Shown: piece after piece, positions 33,801 through 44,300 of the stretch
How the letters are laid out: every line of letters starts with the position of its first letter
How positions within the stretch are numbered: the stretch's first letter is position 1
NCBI RefSeq assembly: GCF_014529535.1
Contig: NW_023504022.1
Span: forward strand, 1,980,986 to 2,044,985
Direction of reading: 5' to 3'
DNA from: Bradysia coprophila
Taxonomy: Eukaryota > Arthropoda > Insecta > Diptera > Sciaridae
DNA length: 64,000 nucleotides
The notes under the pieces: generated by a model
What the model was told of the DNA's origin: nothing
The model's input: the letters and a program-made list of their open reading frames with translations, nothing else
Databases searched by the model: none
Program-made: the position numbers and the translations under genes

Positions 33801-36800
33801 TCACAGCAGATTAATACCTAATTTATCAATAATCACACTTTTAAAAGACAGTCTATTATTACACTTCGTCACTTCCGTTTTATGTTCATTAATGAGCCTA
33901 ATTAGACGAACTAAAGTCTGATTAGTTAAGTACATATTGGAATACCTTGGCTCGATCAATAGTTGCATCGTAGACTCTCTAAAATTGTAAGCACTTTGGA
34001 CGTTTCGAACAAATCTTGGTGATATCAAATCGTCGACAATATTACGTTTGTAAATGTCGAAGGCGAGTATTGCATCTGCAACAGTACGTCGTTTTTCCAA
34101 ACTTTGTAGCTTCAGTTGTTTGCATCGATCTTCATACGGTGCAAGTCTGTATGTTGTCGCGTTGCTTCGGCTTTCCAATAAGTAGATTACGAACTGCTTC
34201 TGTACGGATTCGATATCGTCTTTGTATACTTGTGCTGCTGGGTTCCAAATGGGCGATGCGAACTCAAGCCTCGACCGAACGTATGCCACATAGAGTATTC
34301 GCTGCGTTTCTTTCGTAAAATTGCCATTTGAAAAGTGTTTTATGCAGCCAATTGTCTGGCGACACTTCATTGTCATCTGTTCGATGTGACTACCCGGATG
34401 AAACCATCTATTAACCAATACGCCCAAATCGCTCGTTTCCTCGACTCTGCTGATGATCTTATCGCCCATTGTATAATCGGCACGGATGAACGATGGTTCG
34501 TGTCGATATAAACTGAATATGTAGCATTTTTCCTCGTTGAAGAATAGACGGTTCGCTGTATTCCAGTTTACTACATTGTCGATGTCGCGCTGCATTTTAC
34601 GTGTGTCGTAGTGGTCAGAAATTATGGACGCCAATTTAATATCATCCGCAAACAGTAGAGTATTCGCGAATTCCACTGAGTCAACAATGTCATTTATGAA
34701 CACAATAAACATAAGCGGTCCGAGTGAACTCCCAGGCGGTACTCCTGATGGTGACTCATAGCATCTTGATTTGGAATTGCCAATTTGAACGTAATTGGTC
34801 CTACCAACCAAATATTGACAAATCCATCGTGCAGTTTTCTTACCGATTCCAAATCTAGCTAACTTGATAATTAACAACAAAATTACTAACTTATCGAATG
34901 CCGTCTTGTAGTCGCCGTAGAATATGTCAAGCTGTGCTAAACGTTCAAAAGCGGCATGTGCCAGTATAGACAACCCTAGCAGATTCGTGACAACTGATCT
35001 TTTGTCTCTGAAACCATGTTGTGCACTTTTCAATTGAGGCTGGATCTTTTCACTGACTTTACGTTTCATGGCAATTTCGTGGATTTTAAGAAGCAGCGTT
35101 TGAATGGCAACGACTCTGTAGTTCGTAACGTTAGCTTTGTCACCTTTCTTATGGACAGGAACAACCCGCGACATTTTTGCTGCGGCCGCAATCTTTCCAG
35201 AATCAAATGATTTTTGATGCAGCAGCCAAATAGGCCATACGATCGTTGGTGCACACATTTTGATAACCAATGGCTTAATGTCATCCGGACCAGCACCACT
35301 TTTCCAATCAAGCGAATGAATTGCTGCCTCAATGTCGAACAACGATAAATTTATTTCCTCAGCGCCACTTATAGGAACATAAACATCGTCGAAGTTCCAG
35401 TTTCCTTCGTCCTTTACATAAATCGATTCGAAGTAATCAGCGAATAAGTTGACAGTTTCTTCCGTTGATGTGCCAATTTTATCGCCATATTTCATTACGT
35501 CAGGATACCTCTCGTTACGACCGTTCATTTTGACAAATTTCCAAAATTCCGACGGATTTGACTTGATGTTCTCTTGTGTGCGTAGATTGAATTCATCGAA
35601 TTGACGGTCACATTCTTCACTAAATACCTTTTCTGCTGCCTCATATTCGGTCATTGATGCCTGCCCATCACCCTTGCGCTTGTGCAGTTTGTTCCGACGA
35701 TTCTTTAGATGCTGAATGTCCTGATTCCACCATTTCGGTTTGTTCGAATACTTTTTAATCGTTCTCGTTGGTATGTTTTGCTCAATGAGAGACTGCATCG
35801 TTTGAGTGAAAAATTCGTACGCTGATTCGTCATTTCTCATGTTGAATTCGTGCTGGAAATTTATTGCTTCCAATTGTTGTGCCATCCTTACATAATTTCC
35901 ACGTTTGTATTGACGAACAGTGACGGTTTCCGTATACGACGATGATTTCGAATAATCCAATTTGATTTCATACGGAATGTGTCTGGCGTCTTGCTGTGAC
36001 TGCTCGATGATAGTATGTCGGTCACTTGTTACGTTTACTGCATCAGACTCATTCACGAATACCAAGTCCAAAACGTTTGAAGCATTATTGCGGAAATTCG
36101 AGAGTTGTGATAGTGGCAGGCTAAGCATTTTGTCCAAAAAGTCGAGCGCATCAGTTTGGAAGCACGAACGATTTCCATTAGCATTGTGATCGGTCGAAGC
36201 ATACGGTAGATAGGCGTTTTCATCGTCATCATCGAGAGACCAGTTTATGTCATGTAGATTGAAGTCGCCCAGGACAATTATTCGGTGATTACGATACTTC
36301 TCTACGATGAGTTTCACATGATGATAATGTTTCAGAGCAATGCTCAGGTCAAATACACTCATGTAGCAGACGTATAGGATTAATGACCGAGGTTTGATGT
36401 GTATCTCGACCACCACGAATTCGCTCGCCTCCTCCGGTCCAATTTCAGAATTGATCGGAACTGAATTACTTCTCAATGTATAATGCACCAATACTGCAAC
36501 TCCACCCGATCGTCTCAACATTTGTACAATTCTGTCACACCGGTAAACATTGAATTTGTCTGGAAAATATACACTGCTGGATTGTCCATTGCCAAACATG
36601 GTTTCGGTGAAACAGAGCGCCTTGTAAATGGATAATTCGATTTTCATGTTGATATTTCGTTTGTTCATGATGCTGCGGACGTTGTTAAAGTAGATCGGTA
36701 ATGTATGCAAACGTTCGGTATCTTCAACTGATTGTGATAGTTCCAATGGCAAGGTTTGACGGGTTGCTGAATTACCACTTGCGTTTTGGAAAAATGACGT

Positions 36801-36860
36801 GATGAGCGATTGTAACTTCGGCATACGATTTGGACATGCGACAATAGAATTTATTTTCAA
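33801..36860 (-). CDS. ORF2: endonuclease-reverse transcriptase of the CR1-like element (1019 aa)
   Basis: This protein nicks the target DNA and copies element RNA at the nick. The N-terminal third is an AP-like endonuclease: NNVRSI, CFTETMFG (catalytic Glu, about residue 85), GGVAVLV, VLGDFNLHDINW (about residues 194-205) and a TSDRHTI block (about residue 280), where related enzymes have SDH. The reverse transcriptase follows: VVPVHKKGDKANVTNYRVVA, FYGDYKTAFDKL (first Asp), SGVPPGSSLGPLMF and LLFADDIKL (catalytic pair, about residue 735). The C-terminal part has ISRVEETSDLGVLVN and VQKQFVIYLLE. No frameshift or stop was seen. The extra Arg in SDRH may or may not harm the nuclease. Confidence 0.85.
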   Translation of the reverse strand: MKINSIVACPNRMPKLQSLITSFFQNASGNSATRQTLPLELSQSVEDTERLHTLPIYFNNVRSIMNKRNINMKIELSIYKALCFTETMFGNGQSSSVYFPDKFNVYRCDRIVQMLRRSGGVAVLVHYTLRSNSVPINSEIGPEEASEFVVVEIHIKPRSLILYVCYMSVFDLSIALKHYHHVKLIVEKYRNHRIIVLGDFNLHDINWSLDDDDENAYLPYASTDHNANGNRSCFQTDALDFLDKMLSLPLSQLSNFRNNASNVLDLVFVNESDAVNVTSDRHTIIEQSQQDARHIPYEIKLDYSKSSSYTETVTVRQYKRGNYVRMAQQLEAINFQHEFNMRNDESAYEFFTQTMQSLIEQNIPTRTIKKYSNKPKWWNQDIQHLKNRRNKLHKRKGDGQASMTEYEAAEKVFSEECDRQFDEFNLRTQENIKSNPSEFWKFVKMNGRNERYPDVMKYGDKIGTSTEETVNLFADYFESIYVKDEGNWNFDDVYVPISGAEEINLSLFDIEAAIHSLDWKSGAGPDDIKPLVIKMCAPTIVWPIWLLHQKSFDSGKIAAAAKMSRVVPVHKKGDKANVTNYRVVAIQTLLLKIHEIAMKRKVSEKIQPQLKSAQHGFRDKRSVVTNLLGLSILAHAAFERLAQLDIFYGDYKTAFDKLVILLLIIKLARFGIGKKTARWICQYLVGRTNYVQIGNSKSRCYESPSGVPPGSSLGPLMFIVFINDIVDSVEFANTLLFADDIKLASIISDHYDTRKMQRDIDNVVNWNTANRLFFNEEKCYIFSLYRHEPSFIRADYTMGDKIISRVEETSDLGVLVNRWFHPGSHIEQMTMKCRQTIGCIKHFSNGNFTKETQRILYVAYVRSRLEFASPIWNPAAQVYKDDIESVQKQFVIYLLESRSNATTYRLAPYEDRCKQLKLQSLEKRRTVADAILAFDIYKRNIVDDLISPRFVRNVQSAYNFRESTMQLLIEPRYSNMYLTNQTLVRLIRLINEHKTEVTKCNNRLSFKSVIIDKLGINLL

Positions 36861-36907
36861 ATCAATTGGTGTAGTGTCAACGATTGCTTGGCGAGAACAT
36901 ATACTGT

Positions 36908-37963
36908 TTAATTTGTTACCTGAGCGGTATCCATCGCTGTTTGATCTGGATCCTTCGGTAGGCGTTCCGAGTTTTTTGATGCTTCCACTTGTTGCGAAGT
37001 TTGTCCCACACGTGCTCCAGTTGACGGTTTATGTTCAATTTCGAATTCACGGATCTGACTGTTTGACGGCCAATACATCGGTTGCATCAGAGTACTGAAA
37101 TTCGCTTGTTTGCATCCAATGAAGAAGGATACGAACGAATACGTTGTGATGTCGCGATTCTTCTTGACCAGTTTACGAACTTCAAATTCAGTTGAAGCGA
37201 TTCCAGTCGACCCCTTGATGTGCTCCGTTATTTCTGCTTCCGTCGTATCTCGATGAATACCAGAAATCCAGACACCCTTCTCGTGTTCCAGTCGACCAGC
37301 TCGCTTTTGTTTGGGCGGTGAAAGAGGTTTTCCAATCAAGATATTAGAAGTACCGGCAGTCACAGGCTTCGACATTTTCGGCGTTTTCATTGGCTTCAAT
37401 GATTTCGGTATTTCCATACGCTTAGTAGACCTTGGCGTTCCAATCGAATCGATTCCTTTCCGTTCTATGCTGGCATATGTGGCTTTGGACTCATTGGTAG
37501 ATTCAACAACTGCGGCTGTATTTTCTCGAACCGTTCCATTCATTTTCTCCACCGATATCTGCAGACCAGCGATCGTGTTCGTTTGAGAATCGATTTTCTG
37601 AACCAAAGCGTCGATTGCAGTTTGAAGTTGTTGATTCTGCTTAACAGACGTAACTTTTGGCGATGTAACAACAAAAGCCGGTGACTTCGACAATGCCAAC
37701 GTTGAATTTTGAATATCAATCGTACGCTGAACCATATTTCCTGATCCATTCGGTTGTTTACGTTTCGGCGATTTCGGATAGGCCAGGCACTCATCACAAA
37801 CCATCCTGATGTTGTCGATAATAAAAATTTCCTCGGGATTTCTTCCTTCAAGTCCGTAGCATCGCCAATGTATCGGCTCTTGACAAATGATACATTGCCA
37901 GTCCATATTCACATCCCGGTTTTCCTTCGGACACTCGTTTGAACATTTCCGGATCGACGGCAT
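36908..37963 (-). CDS. ORF1 protein of the CR1-like element, PHD-like finger plus RRM-like region (351 aa)
   Basis: The N-terminus has a C4HC3-type arrangement, with Cys at about 7, 11, 24 and 27, then HWRC and a later VCDEC, like the PHD-type fingers reported for CR1-group ORF1 proteins. A middle stretch (ALVQKIDSQTNTIAGLQISV) looks able to form a coiled coil. About residues 230-315 (GVWISGIHRDTTEAEITEHI, then YSFVSFFIGC) have the look of an RNA-binding fold. Such proteins bind element RNA and help form the transposition complex. It lies 47 bp upstream of ORF2. The start chosen is the first ATG of the open frame. Confidence 0.75.
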   Translation of the reverse strand: MPSIRKCSNECPKENRDVNMDWQCIICQEPIHWRCYGLEGRNPEEIFIIDNIRMVCDECLAYPKSPKRKQPNGSGNMVQRTIDIQNSTLALSKSPAFVVTSPKVTSVKQNQQLQTAIDALVQKIDSQTNTIAGLQISVEKMNGTVRENTAAVVESTNESKATYASIERKGIDSIGTPRSTKRMEIPKSLKPMKTPKMSKPVTAGTSNILIGKPLSPPKQKRAGRLEHEKGVWISGIHRDTTEAEITEHIKGSTGIASTEFEVRKLVKKNRDITTYSFVSFFIGCKQANFSTLMQPMYWPSNSQIREFEIEHKPSTGARVGQTSQQVEASKNSERLPKDPDQTAMDTAQVTN

Positions 37964-38288
37964 GATCAGTTAATTAAAATCGTTCGACAGGTTGAAAGTT
38001 CACTGCTATGGGACTATAGACGGCTGCGGTCGAAATTTTTTGACAGCGACGGGTGGCGTCTGGACAATCAAATTGCGGTTATGTCCTTTCACACAAAGTT
38101 GTCTGCGGCTTACGAAGCAAAAACACTTTAATTCACTATAACTCCAACAATTTACTATACTACAACACTTGCTGAGTAACTTCAAACACAAAAAACGTAC
38201 AAAAACTTTTCATAAAACAGTCAATTTGACGATCAAAATAGGCGTTACAAAAACTTGTTGTTGTTATTCTTCTTCTTCTTCACTTCAA

Positions 38289-38477
38289 ATCCCGAAAAAA
38301 GGGCGACCAAAACGGATTGAGGATTTTAGAAGAATCACACTGTGTTCCGTTGCATACAAGGTCTATACGATGTTCTTGCTTGAAAGATTACTAGGACACG
38401 TACATATTCCATTATACCAAGCTGGATTTCAGCGGAACAGATCGTGCGATGATCAAATATTTGTGCTAAAAAGAATA
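38289..38477 (+). repeat. Right copy of the 189-bp target-site duplication
   Basis: This copy has the same length and ends as 33496-33684. Past it the RTE-like ORF continues uninterrupted (RILEERWRKG), which shows which copy keeps the reading frame. Confidence 0.85.
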
Positions 38478-38744
38478 CTAGAAGAACGCTGGAGGAAAGG
38501 ACTGACAACATACGTCCTAGCTATCGACCTGAAACAAGCCTTTGACCAAGTGCTACTGAAAGATATGGCAACAATCCTTGGACATTATGGAGTACCACAA
38601 CATCTTACCAATCGAATCATCAACGCTTGTCTCTACGAGGAAACAATATTACAAGATAATGGACGCAGGACAACAAAGTACCGCAAAACGACAGGCGTTA
38701 ACCAGGGGTGTCCTCTTTCTCCCAATCTGTTCGTTATTATACTC

Positions 38745-38994
38745 TGTAAAGCCTGTGGCTTTAATCAAAAGACCGGTGGATTGTATTTTGTTTTAACAAT
38801 TTATTGCTCGAAACTAATTTACTTGTTATCACTACGACAGCAGAGCAAGGAATGAATCTCGTCTGCCGAGCACTCTCAATATATGCAACTCATTCGATTT
38901 GCATATATTGAGAGCGCACTGACAGAGAGAGTGGCCGCGATGTTTTACATGTTCTGACACTTACTAGTAGTAGCCCCATCTATGGGTCGCTACA
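38745..38994 (-). repeat. 3' LTR of the Gypsy element
   Basis: The LTR is 250 bp with TG...CA ends (TGTAAAGCC ... GTCGCTACA on the plus strand). It differs from the other LTR at the base after TTTTAACA, which is A here and G in the 5' LTR. Confidence 0.9.
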
Positions 38995-39121
38995 TTACTC
39001 CCCTTTCAGCGAAGCGAACACAGAATTTATAATAAAAAAAATTAAACTTTATATTTGGTTCATATTCAACTGATCAATTGAGCGGGCAAACAATAATAAA
39101 AATTCTTGAACAGACAGGGTT

Positions 39122-42100
39122 TCACTTGAAGGTCACTGACTTCTTCCTATCTGCCTTATCCACCTTAGTCACTGACAAAATTCCAAACGCCGGCTTTAGC
39201 CTATCTATGGATACCGTGTCATTCTTTCCATTCATATTCAGCACAAATCCCTTCCTTAACCTTTTAACTACTTCGAAAGGTCCATCGTAACGGGGGTACA
39301 GACTAGGTTTCACCTTGTCAATCCTAACGAAGACGTGCGTACACGTGCTTAACGCTTTCGGAACATGTACTTGAACTTGTCTCGTCACTGCTGGTTCCAC
39401 TGGCTTAACACTCCTCATATGTCTACGCAGCTTGTCGACAAAACTGGAAGTATCTATCGGGTCGCTCAGAGGTGTATCGACAAAAAATTCTCCCGGAATC
39501 TTTAGCGTCTGCCCATACACCAATTCAGCTGGTGAACAACCTAGTCCTTCTTTTACTGTGGCTCTTATTCCTAGGAGGACTATAGGTAACTCATCACACC
39601 AATGGACCGTATTGCATCTAGCTACTATCGCGTCCTTGAAATTCCTGTGAAAGCGTTCCACCAAGCCATTAGCTTGAGGATGATAGGACGTCGTCCGAAC
39701 CCTACTTGAACCTAACAACCTACATAGCTCAGCAAATAGCCTAGACTCGAACTGTTTACCTCTGTCGGTTGTGATTTCCAACGGCACACCAAACCGCGAA
39801 ATGTATTGGCTCACAAGGCATCTAGCTACCGTTTCGGCGGTCTGATCCATTATCGGATAAGCCTCAGGCCAACGAGTGAATCTGTCTACAACAGTGAGAA
39901 CATTTGTGTACCCATTGGAAACGGGCAAAGGACCAACTAGGTCAATATGAATATGATCGAATCTACTGGCTGGTGGTACAAACTTCCCTATTGGCGATTT
40001 AGTATGTTTCACTACTTTGGCTTTCTGACATGCTATACAAGCCCTAGTCCAGTGATTTATATCTTTGTTGACACTCGGCCAGAAATATCTGGATGTCACT
40101 AACTTTCGCGTTCCCCGAATCCCAGGGTGCGACAACGAATGAAATTGTTCGAAGATAGCTCTTCTAAGCGGCTCTGGTACAAACGGACGATTTCGGCCCG
40201 TACTAACTTCGCACCAAAGCTTGCCCATGGATAGTGGCAAATCTATTTCCTTCAAATCACATTTAGAGCTTTTTCCTTGCCTTTGCATCAACTGCGTTAT
40301 CTCATCATCATCCTTTTGGAGTTCGACCAATGCCTTTAACTCTAAATTTAATTTCAATGAAGCTAACTCTGGCTCATCTATTCGGGATAGAAAATCAGCA
40401 ACTACATTGTTCTTTCCTTTAACGTGCTGAATATTCGTAGTAAACTGAGAAATGAACTCTAAGTGACGGCTTTGCCTTGGACTTCGCTCAGCTATTGAAG
40501 TCATAATCGTGGTTAAAGGTTTGTGATCCGTATAGACAACGAAATCTCTTCCTTCTAAAAAGTACCGGAAGTGTTTTATTGACAAATAGATTGCCAAAAG
40601 TTCCCTGTCAAGAGCACTGTACTTGACTTCCGCTGCGCTCAACTTTTTAGAAAAATAGCCTAACGGTTGCCAGATGCCTTTGTGGTATTGTTGCACCACT
40701 GAACCTACAGCTTTACCAGAAGCGTCTGTGAACAAACTGATAATTAAACCCTTCTTCTTCGGATGGACCAACAACGTCGCATTAGCTAGGGCTTCTTTGG
40801 CTTGATTAAACGCGTTATTACAACTATCAGGCCAAGTAAATTTAAAATCGCGAGTCTTCTTTCTCAGTTTCTCCATCTCTGCCATATGAGCATGCAATGG
40901 AATCAAAATCTCTGCTAATTTAGGTACAAATCTGAAGTAGTAATTGATCATGCCAACAAAACGTTGGGCTTTCTTAAGAGAATCCGGTGCAGGGAAACTG
41001 GTAATTGCTTCGACTCTCTCTGATGCGGGCAAAATGCCATTCTCGTCAATGAAATGACCTAAGAATTCCAATGCCCTCACACCTAAAAGACACTTGGATG
41101 GCTTGACGTTAAGACCATATTCGGCTAGACGTTCGAAAAGCTTGTCCAAATGAGCTTTATGTTCTTCTGGCGATTTACTGAAAACCAAAATGTCGTCTAT
41201 GTATACAAAGACGAAATCTAACCCTTTGCAAACTTCATTCATGAATCGTTGGAACGTCTGAGCCGCATTACGCAGGCCAAATGGCATCCTAGGGAATTCA
41301 AACAACCCAAAAGGAGTTATGATGGCAGTCTTGTGCACATCTTCTGGTGCTACTGGAATATTGTGGAAAGCCCTCACTAGATCAATTTTTGAAAATATCT
41401 TACACCCATCCACTTTGGCATTGAAGTCTTGAATGTGTGGGAGAGGGTATCTGTCCGGAATTGTCGCAGCGTTCAACCTACGATAGTCACCACATGGACG
41501 GTGATCCGGACTACGTGGTTTCGGTGCCATGTGTAATGGCGAAGATGTCTGCGACGACGATGGTTGGCAAATACCAACTTCATTCATGTAATTGAACTCT
41601 GTTTGAGCAACTTTGAACATATCCGGCCTGAGTCTTCGTGCTTTAGAATATGGCAACGGACCTGTTGTATGGATATAGTGAAGGACATTGTGCTTAACTG
41701 GCAAATTGAAATTTGGTGGAGCAACTAACGACGGATATTTTTTCAATACATCGCCAAACTCGGTGGCAATGGAATACAATCTCGGAGTCGGCTCGAAGCA
41801 ATTGTCAGCCCTCATAGCGTTAACCTCTAGTGAAGTCATTGGGTCAATTAACTTTCTGTTCCTTAAATCTGGCAAAAGTCCGTGCTTAGCCAAAAAATCA
41901 GCTCCTATTATCGGTTTGTTCACATCAGCTAGGATAAACTCGTGAGAATAATTTCTCTTTAATCCCAGCTCCACTTCCATAACCAAAGTACCGTACGTTT
42001 TTATCACTGAGCCGTTTGCTGCCGTAAGTTGAAAATCTTTATTTAATTTGAAAAATTTAGCGAAAGTCTTCGGAATAACGGAAACGTCCGCTCCGGTATC

Positions 42101-42205
42101 TATCAGAAACAACATCTTACTTTTCTTATCTCTAACAAAAAGGCGGCAAGATTTTAATAGAATCCCGCTGCTGGCCGCTTCTACAGCAGGATTTTTTAGT
42201 TTGGG
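39122..42205 (-). CDS. Gypsy pol: protease, reverse transcriptase, RNase H, integrase
   Basis: The frame is reached from gag by -1 shifting at 42199-42205; its first ATG is at 42115. Counting from that ATG, the protease site [12 protein letters not shown] lies near residues 4-15. The reverse transcriptase carries [15 protein letters not shown] and VYIDDILVF (about residue 305). RNase H has [11 protein letters not shown] (about 460) and YTDHKPL. The integrase zinc domain has [10 protein letters not shown] and CIACQK, and its DDE core IHIDLVGPL (about 720), [10 protein letters not shown] (about 780) and [14 protein letters not shown] (about 813). All domains look intact and in the Ty3/Gypsy order. 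No chromodomain was seen after the integrase. The product would copy the RNA and insert the DNA. Confidence 0.92.
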   Translation of the reverse strand, partial: PKLKNPAVEAASSGILLKSCRLFVRDKKSKMLFLIDTGADVSVIPKTFAKFFKLNKDFQLTAANGSVIKTYGTLVMEVELGLKRNYSHEFILADVNKPIIGADFLAKHGLLPDLRNRKLIDPMTSLEVNAMRADNCFEPTPRLYSIATEFGDVLKKYPSLVAPPNFNLPVKHNVLHYIHTTGPLPYSKARRLRPDMFKVAQTEFNYMNEVGICQPSSSQTSSPLHMAPKPRSPDHRPCGDYRRLNAATIPDRYPLPHIQDFNAKVDGCKIFSKIDLVRAFHNIPVAPEDVHKTAIITPFGLFEFPRMPFGLRNAAQTFQRFMNEVCKGLDFVFVYIDDILVFSKSPEEHKAHLDKLFERLAEYGLNVKPSKCLLGVRALEFLGHFIDENGILPASERVEAITSFPAPDSLKKAQRFVGMINYYFRFVPKLAEILIPLHAHMAEMEKLRKKTRDFKFTWPDSCNNAFNQAKEALANATLLVHPKKKGLIISLFTDASGKAVGSVVQQYHKGIWQPLGYFSKKLSAAEVKYSALDRELLAIYLSIKHFRYFLEGRDFVVYTDHKPLTTIMTSIAERSPRQSRHLEFISQFTTNIQHVKGKNNVVADFLSRIDEPELASLKLNLELKALVELQKDDDEITQLMQRQGKSSKCDLKEIDLPLSMGKLWCEVSTGRNRPFVPEPLRRAIFEQFHSLSHPGIRGTRKLVTSRYFWPSVNKDINHWTRACIACQKAKVVKHTKSPIGKFVPPASRFDHIHIDLVGPLPVSNGYTNVLTVVDRFTRWPEAYPIMDQTAETVARCLVSQYISRFGVPLEITTDRGKQFESRLFAELCRLLGSSRVRTTSYHPQANGLVERFHRNFKDAIVARCNTVHWCDELPIVLLGIRATVKEGLGCSPAELVYGQTLKIPGEFFVDTPLSDPIDTSSFVDKLRRHMRSVKPVEPAVTRQVQVHVPKALSTCTHVFVRIDKVKPSLYPRYDGPFEVVKRLRKGFVLNMNGKNDTVSIDRLKPAFGILSVTKVDKADRKKSVTFK

Positions 42206-43068
42206 TTATTGGCTTTGCCTGAAGGTTGGCTACTATTGAAAGCACACGGCTGAGTGCACTTCGTAGATCCACTTCCAAACTTAAAATGATCGTAACAGAA
42301 TCTGCCTCTGGGATTGAATCGTGGACCTCGTGAACGATTGCGATTTCTGTTATTAGAGCGAGCACGAGAATTAAAGTTCGCCTGTGGAGAATAGCTTCTA
42401 CTGCGATTTCGTGATCGATCAAAGGAAAGTTTTTCTATCATTGCTCGCAGCTCGCTAATTTCAGCTCTCAAATCACCGTTACTCGAGCTGGCAGCCACAG
42501 CAGAAATGTTAGCTGTTTTAATGGCTTCCCACACTTGGTCAGCTAGCTTTGTTAATTTATCTACGCCCTCGCTCTTCTGAGGAATCAGAGCTATACCGAT
42601 TGACTGAGGGAGCCTATTCATCCACAACTCTTTCAACAAATCTTCACCCACTGCGGTGATGCTACCGGACAACTTCTTTAACGTCCTATAATACTCCGAT
42701 GGCTTTTTGTCTCCCATCTCTTCTTCCGACACTAACTTTCTAATCCGAGCCTCTGTACTCAAAGAGTGACGCTTAATCAAAGTATCCTTCAAATTCGCAT
42801 ACAAGTCAGTATCCGGTGGATTTAGCAAAACGTCAGAGATTGAATCGGCAATGTGCTCGGGCAATGTGCCCACAACGTAATTGTATTTGCTAAGGTCCGC
42901 AGTGATTTTACCCAACGCAAATTGCGCCTCAGCCTGTATGAACCAAATATTCGGATTATTCGACCAAAACGTCGGAAGTTTAACAATTAACGCGTTAACA
43001 TCAGTTGGAGTATTGCCTCCTTGTTCACCAGTAGGCGGAACAGGTAGACCGTTCTGCTCATTAGTCAT
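42196..43068 (-). CDS. Gypsy gag (290 aa)
   Basis: This is the structural protein of the virus-like particle. The N-terminal half contains [20 protein letters not shown] and [14 protein letters not shown], typical of insect Gypsy capsid regions. A basic Arg/Asn/Ser-rich stretch follows ([11 protein letters not shown]), then a variant zinc-binding motif [19 protein letters not shown]. The stop TAA (42196-42198) comes directly after the slippery heptamer. The ATG used begins [10 protein letters not shown] and is the only plausible start. Confidence 0.88.
   Translation of the reverse strand: MTNEQNGLPVPPTGEQGGNTPTDVNALIVKLPTFWSNNPNIWFIQAEAQFALGKITADLSKYNYVVGTLPEHIADSISDVLLNPPDTDLYANLKDTLIKRHSLSTEARIRKLVSEEEMGDKKPSEYYRTLKKLSGSITAVGEDLLKELWMNRLPQSIGIALIPQKSEGVDKLTKLADQVWEAIKTANISAVAASSSNGDLRAEISELRAMIEKLSFDRSRNRSRSYSPQANFNSRARSNNRNRNRSRGPRFNPRGRFCYDHFKFGSGSTKCTQPCAFNSSQPSGKANNPN
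42199..42205 (-). promoter_or_regulatory. -1 ribosomal frameshift site at the gag-pol junction
   Basis: On the minus strand the sequence is C CCA AAC followed at once by the gag stop TAA. It fits the X XXY YYZ rule for -1 slippage, and after the slip the pol frame reads on without a stop into the protease. The stimulating RNA structure was not modelled. Confidence 0.75.
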
Positions 43069-43299
43069 TCTGTTGCACTATTCACTCTCAAACCGCAAAC
43101 AATGTCAGAAAATATAATAATCGCAAACACTCACCCCAGTCTGGTCGACGAGACAGTCTTCAATCCGTTAGCTCAAATCTAGATCCCTAAGTTCAGTCGT
43201 TTCGAGAGCAAAATCTACACTTAACTCTACGATGATGACTGGTGAAATGTAAATTCCCTAATCCAAGCTCTACGTTATGGTGATGATCAAGAACAAAAT

Positions 43300-44050
43300 T
43301 TAATTTCTCGAAACGCTGCCTAACTTTGAGCAAATTATGATGAAACCGTTATATAATACAAATGAATATGGATTACAATATGATGAAATGATTTGATTGA
43401 TTGGGTGTCTCGTGTTCCTTTGTGTCGTCGCAACCGTTACGCCTCTATTGAAAATGGCGCGCCCAAATTTTGGAATTTTCCAGCACTCAGATACGTTGTC
43501 GCGCCCAAAATTTTCAAGGTCGTTGTCCCTTTGTGTTGTAACTTTCCAGCACTCAGATACGTTGTCGAACTCAAAATTGTTGATCCACGAAAAAATAACG
43601 CACCGAATGAATCTCAGCGTAGAATTCAACTTTAGTTTCTAGGTCACGTACCTTTTATCCCCACAGGTTTTGTGCCTGTGGAGATTTCCAATTGACTGGG
43701 CTTTCAATAACAATGAAATGTATCTCTTCCGTGTCCAACCACTCGGCCGGATGAATTGTGCTCGGTTACCAGAAATTGAACTTGTCCTTGACTGCTACAC
43801 GCCGATCCAAACTTGTAACCAGAAATGTTTCCAGAAATGATTTGCTGATCCCGTTATGACGCCCTAGCTCACACCAAAATTTTTTGTATTTGGCGGCCAG
43901 AGAAATGGTTCGATGGTCTCGTTGTTTTGTACTAGCTCACACCAAAGTTTATTGTATTTGGCGGCCAGAAAATCGTATACATCCACTCGGTTATAAAATT
44001 GAACTCGATTTGCTTTACACAACTACGTATTACACACTTGGGGTCACCAA
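43300..44050 (-). other. Gypsy 5' leader with internal direct repeats
   Basis: Between the 5' LTR and gag there is no real gene. Two 60-70-bp direct repeats are visible: around CCAGCACTCAGATACGTTGT (43478-43501 and 43544-43567), and around AGCTCACACCAAARTTTWTTG (43867 and 43934). The TTGGTGACCCC on the minus strand at 44041-44051 is the start of the primer-binding site. Confidence 0.6.
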
Positions 44051-44300
44051 TGTAAAGCCTGTGGCTTTAATCAAAAGACCGGTGGATTGTATTTTGTTTT
44101 AACAGTTTATTGCTCGAAACTAATTTACTTGTTATCACTACGACAGCAGAGCAAGGAATGAATCTCGTCTGCCGAGCACTCTCAATATATGCAACTCATT
44201 CGATTTGCATATATTGAGAGCGCACTGACAGAGAGAGTGGCCGCGATGTTTTACATGTTCTGACACTTACTAGTAGTAGCCCCATCTATGGGTCGCTACA
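44051..44300 (-). repeat. 5' LTR of the Gypsy element
   Basis: This is the 250-bp partner of 38745-38994. The LTR contains an inverted pair, CAATATATGCAACTCATTCG and GATTTGCATATATTGAGAG, which could form a hairpin. Confidence 0.9.

Larger units (their letters stand above)
33685..38288 (-). mobile_element. Full-length CR1-like non-LTR retrotransposon
   Basis: The 4,604-bp element in minus orientation is bounded by the 189-bp duplication. Its 3' end (left side) is a short tandem of TTGAA units (TTCAA on the minus strand), as seen in the CR1/L2 group. The 5' leader is 38288-37964. It is followed by ORF1 (37963-36908), then after 47 bp ORF2 (36860-33801), then a 3' UTR of about 115 bp. Both ORFs are open from end to end, so the copy may be young and possibly active. 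CR1/Jockey-group placement is from motifs only. Confidence 0.8.
38745..44300 (-). mobile_element. Ty3/Gypsy LTR retrotransposon, complete, minus orientation
   Basis: The 5,556-bp element has 250-bp LTRs at both ends and a 4-bp target duplication ACTC (38741-38744 and 44301-44304). Gag lies at 43068-42196, with pol after it in the -1 frame. There is no third (env-like) ORF. On the minus strand a TGG (44048-44050) begins the primer-binding site next to the 5' LTR, and a purine stretch AAAGGGGAG lies next to the 3' LTR (38999-39007). I saw one base difference between the LTRs, so insertion is recent. It interrupts the RTE-like ORF. Confidence 0.9.

Noticed and set aside
38169..38855. Plus-strand 228-codon ORF spanning 38169-38855.
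   Set aside because: It is a chimera of the CR1-like 5' end, the RTE-like ORF segment and the Gypsy LTR, not a gene.
39122..43068. Possible errantivirus (env-bearing Gypsy).
   Set aside because: No third ORF lies between the end of pol (39122) and the 3' LTR (38994), and there is no room for one.
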